NCBI RefSeq assembly: GCF_009746625.1 | Contig: NZ_VWXL01000061.1 | Span: 1 to 37,176 of the forward strand | Direction of reading: 5' to 3' | Length of the DNA stretch: 37,176 bases | From: Caproicibacter fermentans | Lineage (GTDB): Bacteria; Bacillota; Clostridia; Oscillospirales; Acutalibacteraceae | Notes under the pieces: generated by a model | Told to the model about the DNA's origin: nothing | The model's input: only the letters and a program-made list of their open reading frames with translations | Databases searched by the model: none | Shown here: in pieces, positions 7,190 to 16,443 of the stretch | Position numbering within the stretch: the first letter of the stretch is position 1 | Layout of the letters: every line of letters starts with the position of its first letter | Program-made: the position numbers and the translations under genes

Positions 7190-8064
7190 TCGGACTGGCC
7201 GGATGGGAGATGCGGGGAGAGCTTGCCGAACTTTGGCAGGCCTGTTTTCATGAACCCAAACGCTTTCCGGACTATTTCCTGAATAATTACTTCCGTCCGA
7301 AGGACTGCCTGGTGTACCGGGTGTCCGGAAGAATTGCCGCCGCGGTTTATCTGCTTCCCGCAGAGATCGTACGGGAAAACGGGACCGCGCAGGCCCATTA
7401 TATTTTTGCGGCCGGAACACAGCCGCGCTTTCGCTCCCGAGGATATATGGCGTCTCTTCTGGCTTATGCCGCCATTTACGGCGCCAGGCGGGGGGACAGG
7501 TATTCTGCGGTTCTTCCGGCCGACCAGCCGCTTTATTCATATTATGAACGAAACGGATATTTTGACTATTATAAAATCCGCTCCGTCGCCGTTTCACGCA
7601 GCCGCTTGGAACAGCTGGCGCCGGTCCTTCCCTCCGGCAGAATTCTTGCTCCGTCCTCGGAGCTGAACAGCCTTCGGGGTTCGGTCCTATCCCGGTATGG
7701 GGGATCCGTGCTGTGGAGCAACGAGCGGTTCCATTTTACGGTTGGATTTGGTTCGGTTTATGGGGACGGCCTGGTTTGCTCCGGGCCCGGCGGAAACCGG
7801 TCCTATGCAATCTGCAGAAGAGTCAATGAGAAATTATGCTCCGTCCGCGAGGCAATGACGGCGCCCAAGGGCTTGCCGGGCCTTGCGGCGGCAATCTTAA
7901 AACGGTATCCGGCTGAAACCTACGAGTTTCGTCTGCCCGCGGGAGAAGGGCTGTTCCCCGGGGAGGGAACGGAAGAACGGTGCGGAATGCTTCGCCCAAT
8001 CGGAGGTACCCCGGCGGAAAAGCCCGGAGTTCCGGCCCCGTACCTGGGGCTTGCGCTGGATTGA
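7186..8064 (+). CDS. GNAT-family N-acetyltransferase
   Basis: The N-terminal 150 residues form a GNAT fold with the acetyl-CoA loop AGTQPRFRSRGYMASLL, then an aromatic-rich strand pair (LYSYYERNGYF). The C-terminal half has an Eis/SCP2-like feel but no motif I can name. The start is a GTG at 7186 that overlaps the DUF2156 stop (GTGA), with CGGAG about 11 bases upstream. Length is 292 residues. Its pairing with the DUF2156 gene suggests related acyl or aminoacyl transfer work, but the substrate is unknown. Confidence 0.8.
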   Translation: MIGLAGWEMRGELAELWQACFHEPKRFPDYFLNNYFRPKDCLVYRVSGRIAAAVYLLPAEIVRENGTAQAHYIFAAGTQPRFRSRGYMASLLAYAAIYGARRGDRYSAVLPADQPLYSYYERNGYFDYYKIRSVAVSRSRLEQLAPVLPSGRILAPSSELNSLRGSVLSRYGGSVLWSNERFHFTVGFGSVYGDGLVCSGPGGNRSYAICRRVNEKLCSVREAMTAPKGLPGLAAAILKRYPAETYEFRLPAGEGLFPGEGTEERCGMLRPIGGTPAEKPGVPAPYLGLALD

Positions 8065-8089
8065 GCAGCTTTGATAAGGAGGAGATTTT

Positions 8090-8629
8090 ATGGTTTATTT
8101 ATTTCTGGCACAGGGATTTGAAGAAGTTGAAGCGATCACCCCGCTGGATCTGCTGCGCAGAGCCGGCGCGGAAGTCAAAACGGTAGGGATCGGGGGGCGA
8201 CGTGTGACGGGCTCTCATGGCGTTGAAGTGACCGCGGACCTGGAAGAAGGGCAGATTGATCTCCAGAGTGTGGAAATGGTGATCCTTCCGGGAGGAATGC
8301 CCGGAACGAAAAATCTTGAGGATTCGCCGATTGTGCGGGCGAGTATCGGATATTGCGCGCAGAACGGAAAAAAGATCGCCGCGATCTGCGCCGCCCCTTC
8401 GATTCTGGGACATATGGATTTGCTTTCCGGACATGCGGCGGTCTGTTTTCCCGGGTATGAAAAAGACCTGACGGGCGCCGAAGTGAAATCCGATCCGGTC
8501 TGCGTCAGCGGCAACGTCATTACGGCGCGCGGCGCCGGTGTTGCGCTGCCCTTCGGCCTGAAGCTTGTGGAGGAATTGTTCGGCGCGCAAAAGTCGGAAG
8601 AAATCAGAGAAAAGGTTCAGTGTGTGTGA
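8090..8629 (+). CDS. DJ-1/PfpI family protein (YajL/ThiJ-like)
   Basis: This 179-residue protein has the DJ-1 fold. The nucleophile elbow is AAICAAPS with Cys100, and the conserved acidic residues are in GFEEVEA near the N-terminus. VILPGGMPG is the family's signature turn, and the length fits the YajL/ThiJ-type subfamily. The start ATG at 8090 has AAGGAGG 8 bases upstream. Members are proposed deglycases or redox chaperones; the exact role here is not predictable. Its stop overlaps the GTG start of the cyclo-ligase gene. Confidence 0.92.
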   Translation: MVYLFLAQGFEEVEAITPLDLLRRAGAEVKTVGIGGRRVTGSHGVEVTADLEEGQIDLQSVEMVILPGGMPGTKNLEDSPIVRASIGYCAQNGKKIAAICAAPSILGHMDLLSGHAAVCFPGYEKDLTGAEVKSDPVCVSGNVITARGAGVALPFGLKLVEELFGAQKSEEIREKVQCV

Positions 8630-9216
8630 AAAACATTAAAGAAATCAAGAAGAATCTTCGCGCACAGTTCCGGCAGTACAGGGAACGGATGAATCCGGAA
8701 AAAAAGTCGAAGTACGACGCCGCGATTCTTGACCGGTTCCTCTCTCTCAGGGAATATGAAAGCGCGCGGACTGTTTTCACCTATGTCAGCAAACCGATTG
8801 AGGTGGATACAACCGAATTAATCCGGTCCGTGCTTGCACTCGAACGCGAGGTGGCGGTTCCGCTCTGCCTGCCGGAAACGTGCGGAATGCAATTTTATAA
8901 AATAAGTTCTTTGGAAGAATTGATCATCGGTACCTATGGGGTTCTGGAACCCGACCCGGAGAGAAACGCGCCGGTTCAAGGCAGCGAAAACAGTATCTGC
9001 ATTGTACCAGGACTCAGTTTTGATTCACAGGGATATCGTCTGGGTTACGGCAAAGGTTATTACGATCGGTTTCTTTCCGACTTTAAGGGATTAACCGTCG
9101 GTCTGTGTTATACCGGATGCCTGAAATGGAATCTTCCGCACGGGTATTACGACAAACCGGTGGATATCTTGATCACTGAAAAATATATCCGCAGAATATC
9201 GGCCAAAAAAGCCTGA
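8620..9216 (+). CDS. 5-formyltetrahydrofolate cyclo-ligase
   Basis: This enzyme recycles 5-formyl-THF to 5,10-methenyl-THF with ATP, feeding the folate pool that ThyX and purine synthesis use. The hallmark RLGYGKGYYDRFL segment is present, and KPIEVDT and the basic N-terminal helix KKNLRAQFRQYRERM fit the family (also called YgfA/FTHFS cyclo-ligase). It starts with GTG at 8620 or 8626, both overlapping the previous stop. Length of about 198 residues is normal. Confidence 0.93.
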   Translation: MCVKNIKEIKKNLRAQFRQYRERMNPEKKSKYDAAILDRFLSLREYESARTVFTYVSKPIEVDTTELIRSVLALEREVAVPLCLPETCGMQFYKISSLEELIIGTYGVLEPDPERNAPVQGSENSICIVPGLSFDSQGYRLGYGKGYYDRFLSDFKGLTVGLCYTGCLKWNLPHGYYDKPVDILITEKYIRRISAKKA

Positions 9217-9236
9217 TTGGGGAACGGAGGACGGGT

Positions 9237-10535
9237 ATGAACGATGATGAGCGGCGGGCTGAACGCGCGCACAGGGAAAGAGTTGACAATTTCAGCCTGC
9301 AGATTCATAAGGATCCGGAGGAACTGCCCGGGCAGGAAATTTACAGCCGCGGCTCCGACGCCGTGCCTGATTCCGATTCCGTAATCAGCAGTTTCAGCGA
9401 GGGCCGGGAAAACGGGAGGGAAAGCGCTGTGGCTGAACAAAGGACAATGGAACTCCACCGGCTGCGCAATCGGGAAAAGGGAAGAAAAAACAAGCGCTTT
9501 TTCCGGCTCGTCTGGTTTGTGATGGTGCTGTTTGTTTCTCTTTTGCTAGCGCGCTATCTGGTGGTCGGCGTGAATGATATGCTGGCGGTTGGCAGGGACA
9601 GCCTTAACGTAACGGTTGATATTCCCCAGAAGGCAACCGACAAGCAGGTGGCGCAGATCCTGTATCAGGACGGAGTAATCCGCGACAAAAATTTCTTTCT
9701 GCTGTATGCAAAACTGACCAAAGCCCCGAAACAGTTCGGCGGCGGCAGCTTTCAGGTAAGCACAAATATGGATTATGAAGCTCTGATCAATTCCATCCAG
9801 TCCAATGCGAACCGGGTGGATACCGTAAAGCTGACATTCCGGGAGGGCATGAATGCTCCGGAGATTGCCGCGCTGCTGCAAAGCAACGGGGTGTGCTCCG
9901 CAAAGGATGCTGAAACGGTTTTCAACAGCGGGAGCCAGAATAAAAATTACGATATGCTGCAACAGATCACAAACGCCTCCGAACGCTATTATCAGCTGGA
10001 GGGTTATCTGTTCCCGGATACGTATGAATTTTATAAAAACGAGGATCCCGATCAGGCGGTCGCAAAGCTTGTCGCTAACTGCAACCGAAAGCTGACAAAA
10101 CAAATCAGGCAGAAAGCCGAAGACAGCGGCATGACACTGGACCAGATGCTGGCGCTTGCCTCCATGATACAGGCGGAAGCCGCCGACAAAAACGATATGT
10201 ATCAGGTATCCAGCGTGTTTCACAACCGTCTGAGCAGTAAAAAGCCCGAGTTGCTGCATCTGGATTCCGACCCGACGACCTATTACCCTTACAGAAAGCT
10301 GTCTCTGGTTCCCGAAAATATCCGCGACACCTACAAGAGCCGTTACGATACCTATACCGTCGAAGGGCTTCCGCCGGGACCGATCTGCAATCCCGGGATG
10401 GATGCGATCGACGCGGCGCTGAATCCAGCTTCCACGAACTATTATTATTTCTGCCACGACGCAAACGGAAAAGCCTACTATGCTAAAACAGCCAGCGGGC
10501 ATCAGGCGAACCTGAAGAAAGCCGGTTTGAGATGA
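9237..10535 (+). CDS. mltG: Endolytic murein transglycosylase MltG
   Basis: This membrane-anchored lytic transglycosylase cleaves nascent peptidoglycan and helps set glycan length. It has a long charged cytoplasmic N-terminus (1-86), one transmembrane segment (about 88-106, FFRLVWFVMVLFVSLLLARY) and an extracellular LysM-like/YceG domain. Family motifs are LEGYLFPDTYEF, LASMIQAEAAD (the catalytic-glutamate strand), SVFHNRL and LPPGPICNPG. It begins behind GGAGG at 9224-9230. The stop overlaps the U32 peptidase start (ATGA), the same gene neighbourhood as in many Firmicutes. Confidence 0.94.
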   Translation: MNDDERRAERAHRERVDNFSLQIHKDPEELPGQEIYSRGSDAVPDSDSVISSFSEGRENGRESAVAEQRTMELHRLRNREKGRKNKRFFRLVWFVMVLFVSLLLARYLVVGVNDMLAVGRDSLNVTVDIPQKATDKQVAQILYQDGVIRDKNFFLLYAKLTKAPKQFGGGSFQVSTNMDYEALINSIQSNANRVDTVKLTFREGMNAPEIAALLQSNGVCSAKDAETVFNSGSQNKNYDMLQQITNASERYYQLEGYLFPDTYEFYKNEDPDQAVAKLVANCNRKLTKQIRQKAEDSGMTLDQMLALASMIQAEAADKNDMYQVSSVFHNRLSSKKPELLHLDSDPTTYYPYRKLSLVPENIRDTYKSRYDTYTVEGLPPGPICNPGMDAIDAALNPASTNYYYFCHDANGKAYYAKTASGHQANLKKAGLR

Positions 10536-11767
10536 CGACTCGGGAAATGCCAAGGCCGGAACTCCTCGCCCCCGCAGGAGACCGGGAACGTCTGGAAGCG
10601 GCGGTGCTGTTCGGCGCGGACGCGGTTTATCTTGCCGGCAGGGAATTCGGGATGCGGACCGCCTCCCCGAATTTCGGCGGGGAGGAGCTTGTTTCGGCGG
10701 TTCGGTTTGCACACAAAGCGGGTGTGAAAGTTTACCTGACGTGCAACACCATCGCACACAATGAGGAACTGAAAAGGCTGCCGGACTTTTTCAGGCAGGC
10801 CGCCGGCGCGGGAGCGGACGCGCTGATCGTGGCGGATCTCGGCGTGCTCCGGCTGGCGCAGCAATATGCTCCGGGCGTTCCGGTTCACATTTCCACGCAG
10901 GCCGGGGTCGTCAACAGTGAGGCGGCGCGCGCGTTTTATGAGCTTGGCGCGCGCCGGGTCGTTTTGGCACGCGAGCTGAGTCTGGATGAAATCGCGGAAA
11001 TCCGCGCAAACGTCCCTCAGGACCTGGAACTGGAGGCTTTTGTACACGGTTCCATGTGCGTTTCTTTTTCCGGGCGGTGCCTGCTTTCCAGCTATCTGAC
11101 CGGACGGGACGCAAACCGCGGCGACTGCGCGCAGCCCTGCCGATGGAAATACGCGCTCACGGAAGAAAAGCGGCCGGGGCAGTATTTTCCCATTTCAGAA
11201 GATGAAAACGGTACTTATATTCTCAATTCCAGGGATATGAATCTGATCGAACATATTCCGGAGCTGGCCGCAGCGGGAATCAGCTCGCTCAAGATTGAAG
11301 GACGGGCAAAATCCGCTTATTACGCGGCGGTCGTCACGAACGCCTACCGACATGCAATCGATTATTCTCTTCAGAATCCGGAACTGGAACTGCCCGTATG
11401 GGTTCCGCAGGAGCTGGAAAAAGTGAGCCACCGCGCTTACAGCACCGGTTTTTATTTCGGCGGCGAACCCGGTCAGGTTTTGGAAAACGGAGGTTATGTG
11501 CGCAGCTATGAGGTTATCGCGGTCTGCACGGGGCGGGCCGGGTCCCGCACCGTTCTGTCCCAGCGGAATCGCTTTTTCCGCGGCGATGTGGCGGACGTGC
11601 TGGAGCCGGGCGGCGGGGAACCGTACCTTCTTAGGCTGGACGGCATTTTCGACGACTCGGGCGAACCGATTCAAACCGCGAACCACGCCGCGATGACCGT
11701 TTTGCTGGAAACGGACCGCGAGATTCCGGTCGGTTCGATTTTACGAAGAAAAATGAAGCATGATTAA
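10532..11767 (+). CDS. U32 family peptidase, TrhP-like tRNA hydroxylation protein
   Basis: This 411-residue protein begins with the family's ELLAPAGDRERLEAA and VYLAGREFGMR. It holds the signature VHGSMCVSFSGRCLLSSYLTGRDANRGDCAQPCRW, with the clustered cysteines (positions about 173-207) that mark the U32/TrhP branch. NSRDMNLIEHIPEL and SLKIEGRAKSAYY follow. TrhP proteins act in 5-hydroxyuridine formation at tRNA position 34, and I infer that role rather than proteolysis. It overlaps mltG by 4 bases and ends in a hairpin. The C-terminal domain is the usual beta-barrel extension. Confidence 0.88.
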   Translation: MTTREMPRPELLAPAGDRERLEAAVLFGADAVYLAGREFGMRTASPNFGGEELVSAVRFAHKAGVKVYLTCNTIAHNEELKRLPDFFRQAAGAGADALIVADLGVLRLAQQYAPGVPVHISTQAGVVNSEAARAFYELGARRVVLARELSLDEIAEIRANVPQDLELEAFVHGSMCVSFSGRCLLSSYLTGRDANRGDCAQPCRWKYALTEEKRPGQYFPISEDENGTYILNSRDMNLIEHIPELAAAGISSLKIEGRAKSAYYAAVVTNAYRHAIDYSLQNPELELPVWVPQELEKVSHRAYSTGFYFGGEPGQVLENGGYVRSYEVIAVCTGRAGSRTVLSQRNRFFRGDVADVLEPGGGEPYLLRLDGIFDDSGEPIQTANHAAMTVLLETDREIPVGSILRRKMKHD

Positions 11768-11812
11768 AAATCCCACCCGTTGGCAAAGATAGCCTTTACG
11801 GGGGGATTTTTT
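11766..11812 (+). terminator. Hairpin after the U32 gene that also covers the next ribosome binding site
   Basis: AAAAATCCCACCCGT (11766-11780) pairs with ACGGGGGGATTTTT (11798-11811), leaving one bulged A. Inner GGC and GCC can also pair. The 3' arm ends in T6, as in an intrinsic terminator. The same arm provides GGGGGG, the only purine-rich site before the ATG at 11814, so folding could both end upstream transcripts and hide the start of the penicillin-binding protein. Confidence 0.6.
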
Positions 11813-11813
11813 C

Positions 11814-13412
11814 ATGAGTAAACGAGCCGCCACTTTTTTCTGTGTGTTTATGCTGGGGATGTTTCTGACCATTTTGATGGTATACCGGATTTCCAACGGA
11901 ACGGAGCTTGCCCAGACGGCGGAGAAGCAATCCAGCTATAAACTGACGGTTGCCTCAACGAGAGGAACCGTCTATGACTGTAACCTTTCCGCTTTAACAG
12001 GCGCCGAAAAGGAATATGTCGCCGCCGTTGTGCCGGGCATTGAAACGACCGCCGCGCTCAGCCGGGTTCTGCCCGCCGAACGAATGGAAAGCCTTTATGA
12101 AACGCTGAGCGAGGGCCGCCCGTTTACGCTGAAACTCCCCTCAAAAGTCGAACAGGATGGAATCGATGTTTTTGCCATTCAGAACCGGTACCCGGATTCC
12201 GGAATAGCCGTTCATATTCTGGGGTATCTGGACGGGTCCGGAAAAGGTGCTGCGGGAATCGAAAAAGCCTATGATTCCCTGCTTGGCGGGAATCAGGGCA
12301 GAATCACCGTAACGTACAAGGTCGACGCGCTTAACCACGTTCTGGCCGGAGAGAAGAAACAGATCAGCGACACGTCCGACTTTGGAAAAAGCGGCGTGGT
12401 TCTGACGCTTGACAAATACATTCAAACAGTCGCCGAGCAGGCCGCCGACCGGTACCTGACCAAGGGAGCGATCGTGATCCTGGAAGTGCCATCGGGAAAA
12501 ATCCGCGCGATGGTCAGCCGCCCTTCCTATAATCAAAACGATGTTGCATCCGTTCTCAAGGCAAAAAACTCACCGCTTTTAAACCGCGCGGTTTCGTCGT
12601 ACAGCGTCGGTTCCGTGTTTAAGCTGGCGGCCGCGGCGGCGGCGCTGGAGTATGGAATATCACCGGACTACACCTATACCTGCACCGGCGGGATCGACGT
12701 GGACGGCGGAATTTTTCACTGCTATAATTCGGAAAGCCACGGAAAACAGAACATGAAACAGGCAGTTGCGAATTCCTGCAATACGTATTTTGTAAATCTG
12801 ATGCGGCAGGTCCCTCAGGAAAATTTCCTGAACATGGTCCGCTCCCTGGGGTTCGGCCAGTCGTTTGAGCTTGCGCCGGGCCTTTCTTCCGACGCCGGGG
12901 CGCTTCCGACCCTGAAAAGCCTGGGTGTGCCCCGGGCTCTTGCCAATTTTTCGTTCGGGCAGGGGGAACTCACGGCCACACCGCTGCAGGTTGCCGCCAT
13001 GACAAATACAATTGCTTCAGACGGCGTGTTCGTCCGCCCTACTCTGTACGAGGGAACGGTCAACGGACAGCTGGAATACACAGGCCGCGCACAGCTGCAG
13101 CAGGGAACCCGCGTAATTACCGAAAAGAACGCCGGGCTCCTGCGGGAATTCATGCAGGCATCCATTGAAGGAGGGACCAGCCGGGAGGGGAAACCGGACC
13201 GGGGCGGGGCCGGAGCAAAAACGGCGACGGCTCAGACCGGAAAGTATGTCGACGGAACGGAGCTGGTGGAATCCTGGTTTACAGGCTTTTTTCCATATGA
13301 CGAACCCAGGTACGTTGTCACTATTTTTGAGGAAGGAGGGGACGGCGGCGGCCGGACCTGCGGCCCGGCTTTCAAGGAAATCGCGGACGAGCTGTATCAG
13401 GTGATCGGCTGA
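11814..13412 (+). CDS. Class B penicillin-binding protein (SpoVD/FtsI-like)
   Basis: This predicted D,D-transpeptidase cross-links peptidoglycan and is anchored by one N-terminal membrane segment (about 5-24). The transpeptidase domain spans about 215-530. The SxxK motif is SVFK with Ser267, the SxN motif is SCN with Ser321, and the third motif reads KTAT (Lys469) where KTGT/KTGS is usual. LASIRG-type linker elements are reduced, and no PASTA domain is present. Length is 532 residues. The position beside mltG fits a cell-wall role. Whether it belongs to the vegetative or sporulation set cannot be decided from sequence. Confidence 0.88.
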   Translation: MSKRAATFFCVFMLGMFLTILMVYRISNGTELAQTAEKQSSYKLTVASTRGTVYDCNLSALTGAEKEYVAAVVPGIETTAALSRVLPAERMESLYETLSEGRPFTLKLPSKVEQDGIDVFAIQNRYPDSGIAVHILGYLDGSGKGAAGIEKAYDSLLGGNQGRITVTYKVDALNHVLAGEKKQISDTSDFGKSGVVLTLDKYIQTVAEQAADRYLTKGAIVILEVPSGKIRAMVSRPSYNQNDVASVLKAKNSPLLNRAVSSYSVGSVFKLAAAAAALEYGISPDYTYTCTGGIDVDGGIFHCYNSESHGKQNMKQAVANSCNTYFVNLMRQVPQENFLNMVRSLGFGQSFELAPGLSSDAGALPTLKSLGVPRALANFSFGQGELTATPLQVAAMTNTIASDGVFVRPTLYEGTVNGQLEYTGRAQLQQGTRVITEKNAGLLREFMQASIEGGTSREGKPDRGGAGAKTATAQTGKYVDGTELVESWFTGFFPYDEPRYVVTIFEEGGDGGGRTCGPAFKEIADELYQVIG

Positions 13413-13434
13413 ACGGAAAAACGGGTGAGACTGA

Positions 13435-13463
13435 TTGACAAGCTCAGTAAAACGGATTATAAT
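13435..13463 (+). promoter_or_regulatory. Consensus promoter for the alaS T-box transcript
   Basis: TTGACA (13435-13440) and TATAAT (13458-13463) both match consensus perfectly with 17-base spacing. It lies just after the penicillin-binding protein gene, so alaS has its own unit. Confidence 0.9.
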
Positions 13464-13469
13464 CAAAAA

Positions 13470-13717
13470 GTATTTAAAGGATAGGTTACAGGCGACGAAG
13501 GGCAGAAAACGCGAATCGGTCCGAATCAGAGAGGGGATCCACGGCTGAAAGATTCCCGCGGAAACGGTTGTGTTCAGCCGGCCCGGAGCCCCGCGGCGAA
13601 GAGCGGCGGCGTATCCCCGCGTTAAGGGATGAACGAGAGGCGTCCGCTGTTGGGCGCAATTTGGGTGGTACCACGGATTTTTCCGTCCCATAGGGGACGG
13701 GGAAGTCTATTTTTTTG
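13470..13717 (+). promoter_or_regulatory. T-box riboswitch controlling alaS
   Basis: The leader of about 250 bases contains the T-box consensus TGGGTGGTACCACG (13662-13675). A terminator hairpin follows (TTCCGTCCC/GGGACGGGGAA, about 13681-13702) with a T-run at 13710-13717. A CAGAGAG element typical of stem I is at 13525-13531. Uncharged tRNA-Ala binding should favour the antiterminator and let alaS be transcribed. I did not assign the specifier codon by eye; the gene downstream gives the amino acid. Confidence 0.93.
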
Positions 13718-13759
13718 TGATTCGGCCGATTTTAATACGGATTGGAGATTCTGAAGGAA

Positions 13760-16399
13760 ATGAAATGGACGGGACTGAACGAGCTGAGGGAGATCTATCT
13801 CTCCTACTTTGAGTCAAAAGGGCATCTGCGCCTTCCCAGCTTTCCGCTGATTCCAAAGGACGACAACAGCCTTTTACTGATCAACTCCGGTATGGCGCCG
13901 ATGAAGAAGTACTTCACCGGCGAGGTGACGCCTCCGCGCAAGCGAGTGACGACCTGTCAGAAGTGCATCCGCACCGGCGATATTGAAAATGTCGGCATTA
14001 CGGCTCGCCATGGAACATTTTTTGAAATGCTGGGGAATTTCTCATTCGGCGACTATTTTAAGCACGAGGCGATTCCGTGGGCGTGGGAATTCTGCACGAA
14101 GGTGCTGGAGCTGCCGGTCGACAAGCTTTGGGTGACGATTTATCTGGACGACGACGAGGCGCACGACATCTGGGTGAACGAAGTGGGGATCGACCCGAAG
14201 CACATCGTCCGGCTCGGCAAGGAGGACAATTTCTGGGAGCACGGTTCCGGTCCGTGCGGCCCCTGCTCCGAAATTTATTTCGACCGCGGCGAGCAGTACA
14301 GCTGCGGCAAGCCGACCTGCGGCGTCGGCTGCGACTGCGACCGCTATGTTGAATTCTGGAACGTCGTGTTTTCTCAGTTCGACAGCGACGGCAAGGGGAA
14401 TTATCCGCCGATGGAGCATCCGAACATCGACACCGGCATGGGGCTGGATAGACTTGCCTGCATCATGCAGGGGGTGGACAACCTGTTCCTGGTCGACACG
14501 GTTCAGAACATTATGAAGCACATTTCTAAAATTACCGGGGTAGACTACGGTGACAGCCCGAAGTCGGACATTTCGCTGCGCGTGATTACCGACCATGTCC
14601 GCAGCACCGTATTCATGATCGGGGACGGCGTCATGCCGTCGAACGAAGGGCGCGGCTATGTCCTTCGCCGGTTGCTTCGCCGGGCCGCGCGCCACGGTCG
14701 TCTGCTCGGTGTTCACGATACGTTCCTTTGGCGGGTGGCGGATACCGTCATCACGGAAAACCGAGGCGCTTACCCGGAACTGGCGGAAAAGCGCGACATG
14801 ATCGTAAAGTTAATGCGGGTCGAGGAAGAGAGCTTCTCCAAAACCGTCGATCAGGGTCTTTCCCTGGTGAACGGGTATCTTGACGACACGGTCAAGGCCG
14901 GCGGCAAGGTTTTTTCCGGCGCGGAGGCATTTCTGCTCAGCGATACCTACGGCTTTCCAATCGACCTGACCAAGGAAATCGCGGCGGAGCGCGGCCTGTC
15001 CGTGGATGAAGAAGAATTTGCCCGCCTGATGAAAGAACAGAAGGAGCGCGCCCGCGCGGCGCGCAAAAATGCAGGCGCGGACGCCTGGGCCGGGGAGAAC
15101 GACCAGCTTGAAGGAATTCCGGAAACCGATTTCGTCGGTTATGGAACCATGAAAACCGAAGGCCGGGTGCTCGCGATTCTGAAGGACGGCTTGCGCTGTG
15201 AAAGCGCGACGGCCGGAGATGAGGTTACCGTGGTGCTGGATCGGACCGCGTTTTACGCCGAAAGCGGCGGCCAGGTGGGCGACACCGGCGTTATGGAATC
15301 CGACGGAGCAGTTCTGGCTGTGACCGGAACCACAAAAAATCATGCGAAAAATTATTTGCATCATGCAGCCGTCAAAGCAGGGGAGCTTCGCGCGGGCGAC
15401 GCGGTGAAAGCCGAGGTAGACGCGTCGCGAAGGCTTGCGATTATGCGCAACCATACGTCGGCGCATTTGCTGCAGGCGGCCCTGCGAAGCGTTCTCGGCA
15501 CGCATGTGGAGCAGGCGGGCCAGCTGGTCGACGAGCACCGCGTACGGTTTGACTTTACGCACTTTTCCGCTTTGACCGGCGAGGAACTGAAAAAGGTGGA
15601 AAACCTGGTGAATGCCGAAATCCTGAGCGGCCTTTCGGTGGAATGCCGTGAAATGCCGATTGAGGAAGCGAAAAAGCTTGGCGCCATGGCTTTGTTCGGA
15701 GAAAAATACGGCAGCGTTGTGCGCGTTGTTTCGGCAGGGGATTTTTCCAGCGAGTTCTGCGGCGGTACCCACACGGATAATACCGCGAAGATCGGCTTGT
15801 TCAAAATTGTGTCGGAAAGCAGCGTCGCGGCGGGCGTTCGCCGCGTCGAGGCTGTAACGGGCAATAATGTTCTTGCCTATCTGGATGAGCTTGCAGGGGA
15901 ACTTCAGCAGGCGGCATCGGTGCTTAAAGTGAACAATCCTGCCGAGCTCGCGCAGAGAGCGGAGCAGATTTCGGCGGAGCTGAAAGAAAAGGACCGCGAG
16001 CTGGAGTCTCTGAACGGCAGGCTGGCGTCCATGCGCATGGAGAGCCTGTTCGCCGGGGCCAAACAGGTCGGCGGAGTCCGCCTGATCGCGGCAAAACTGG
16101 ACGGGGCGGATGCGGAAGTCCTCCGCATGATGTGTGACCGCGTCAAAGAGCATGCGCCGGATCTGGTCGCCGTGTTGGCGGGAGTTCAGGACGGCAAGGC
16201 TAATATCGCGGTCGCCTGCGCGCAGGAAGCTTTGAAAAAAGGCGCCCACGCCGGCAAGATCGTGAAAGAAGTCGCCGCACTGGCCGGGGGCGGCGGCGGC
16301 GGACGCCCGGACAGCGCGATGGCGGGGACAAAGCATCCGGAAAAACTGGACGAGGCGATTTCCGCTGCGGAAAAAATTGTTGCCAATATGGTAAAATAA
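13760..16399 (+). CDS. alaS: Alanyl-tRNA synthetase
   Basis: AlaS attaches alanine to tRNA-Ala in the cytoplasm; the 879-residue length is normal. The class II catalytic core occupies about 1-365 (FFEMLGNFSFGDYF, CGPCSEIYFDRG). The editing domain has HTSAHLL and the zinc-binding CGGTHTDNTAKIG. The C-Ala domain, with a glycine-rich GGGGGGRPDSAMAG tail, closes the protein. ATG 13760 fits the family N-terminus (MKWTGLNELREIYL) with GGAG 11 bases upstream; a TTG at 13742 is the alternative. Expression is under the T-box upstream. Confidence 0.97.
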   Translation: MKWTGLNELREIYLSYFESKGHLRLPSFPLIPKDDNSLLLINSGMAPMKKYFTGEVTPPRKRVTTCQKCIRTGDIENVGITARHGTFFEMLGNFSFGDYFKHEAIPWAWEFCTKVLELPVDKLWVTIYLDDDEAHDIWVNEVGIDPKHIVRLGKEDNFWEHGSGPCGPCSEIYFDRGEQYSCGKPTCGVGCDCDRYVEFWNVVFSQFDSDGKGNYPPMEHPNIDTGMGLDRLACIMQGVDNLFLVDTVQNIMKHISKITGVDYGDSPKSDISLRVITDHVRSTVFMIGDGVMPSNEGRGYVLRRLLRRAARHGRLLGVHDTFLWRVADTVITENRGAYPELAEKRDMIVKLMRVEEESFSKTVDQGLSLVNGYLDDTVKAGGKVFSGAEAFLLSDTYGFPIDLTKEIAAERGLSVDEEEFARLMKEQKERARAARKNAGADAWAGENDQLEGIPETDFVGYGTMKTEGRVLAILKDGLRCESATAGDEVTVVLDRTAFYAESGGQVGDTGVMESDGAVLAVTGTTKNHAKNYLHHAAVKAGELRAGDAVKAEVDASRRLAIMRNHTSAHLLQAALRSVLGTHVEQAGQLVDEHRVRFDFTHFSALTGEELKKVENLVNAEILSGLSVECREMPIEEAKKLGAMALFGEKYGSVVRVVSAGDFSSEFCGGTHTDNTAKIGLFKIVSESSVAAGVRRVEAVTGNNVLAYLDELAGELQQAASVLKVNNPAELAQRAEQISAELKEKDRELESLNGRLASMRMESLFAGAKQVGGVRLIAAKLDGADAEVLRMMCDRVKEHAPDLVAVLAGVQDGKANIAVACAQEALKKGAHAGKIVKEVAALAGGGGGGRPDSAMAGTKHPEKLDEAISAAEKIVANMVK

Positions 16400-16443
16400 G
16401 TTTATAATAAATGTTCGGAGTCTGATGCAAAGGAGGATTTGCC

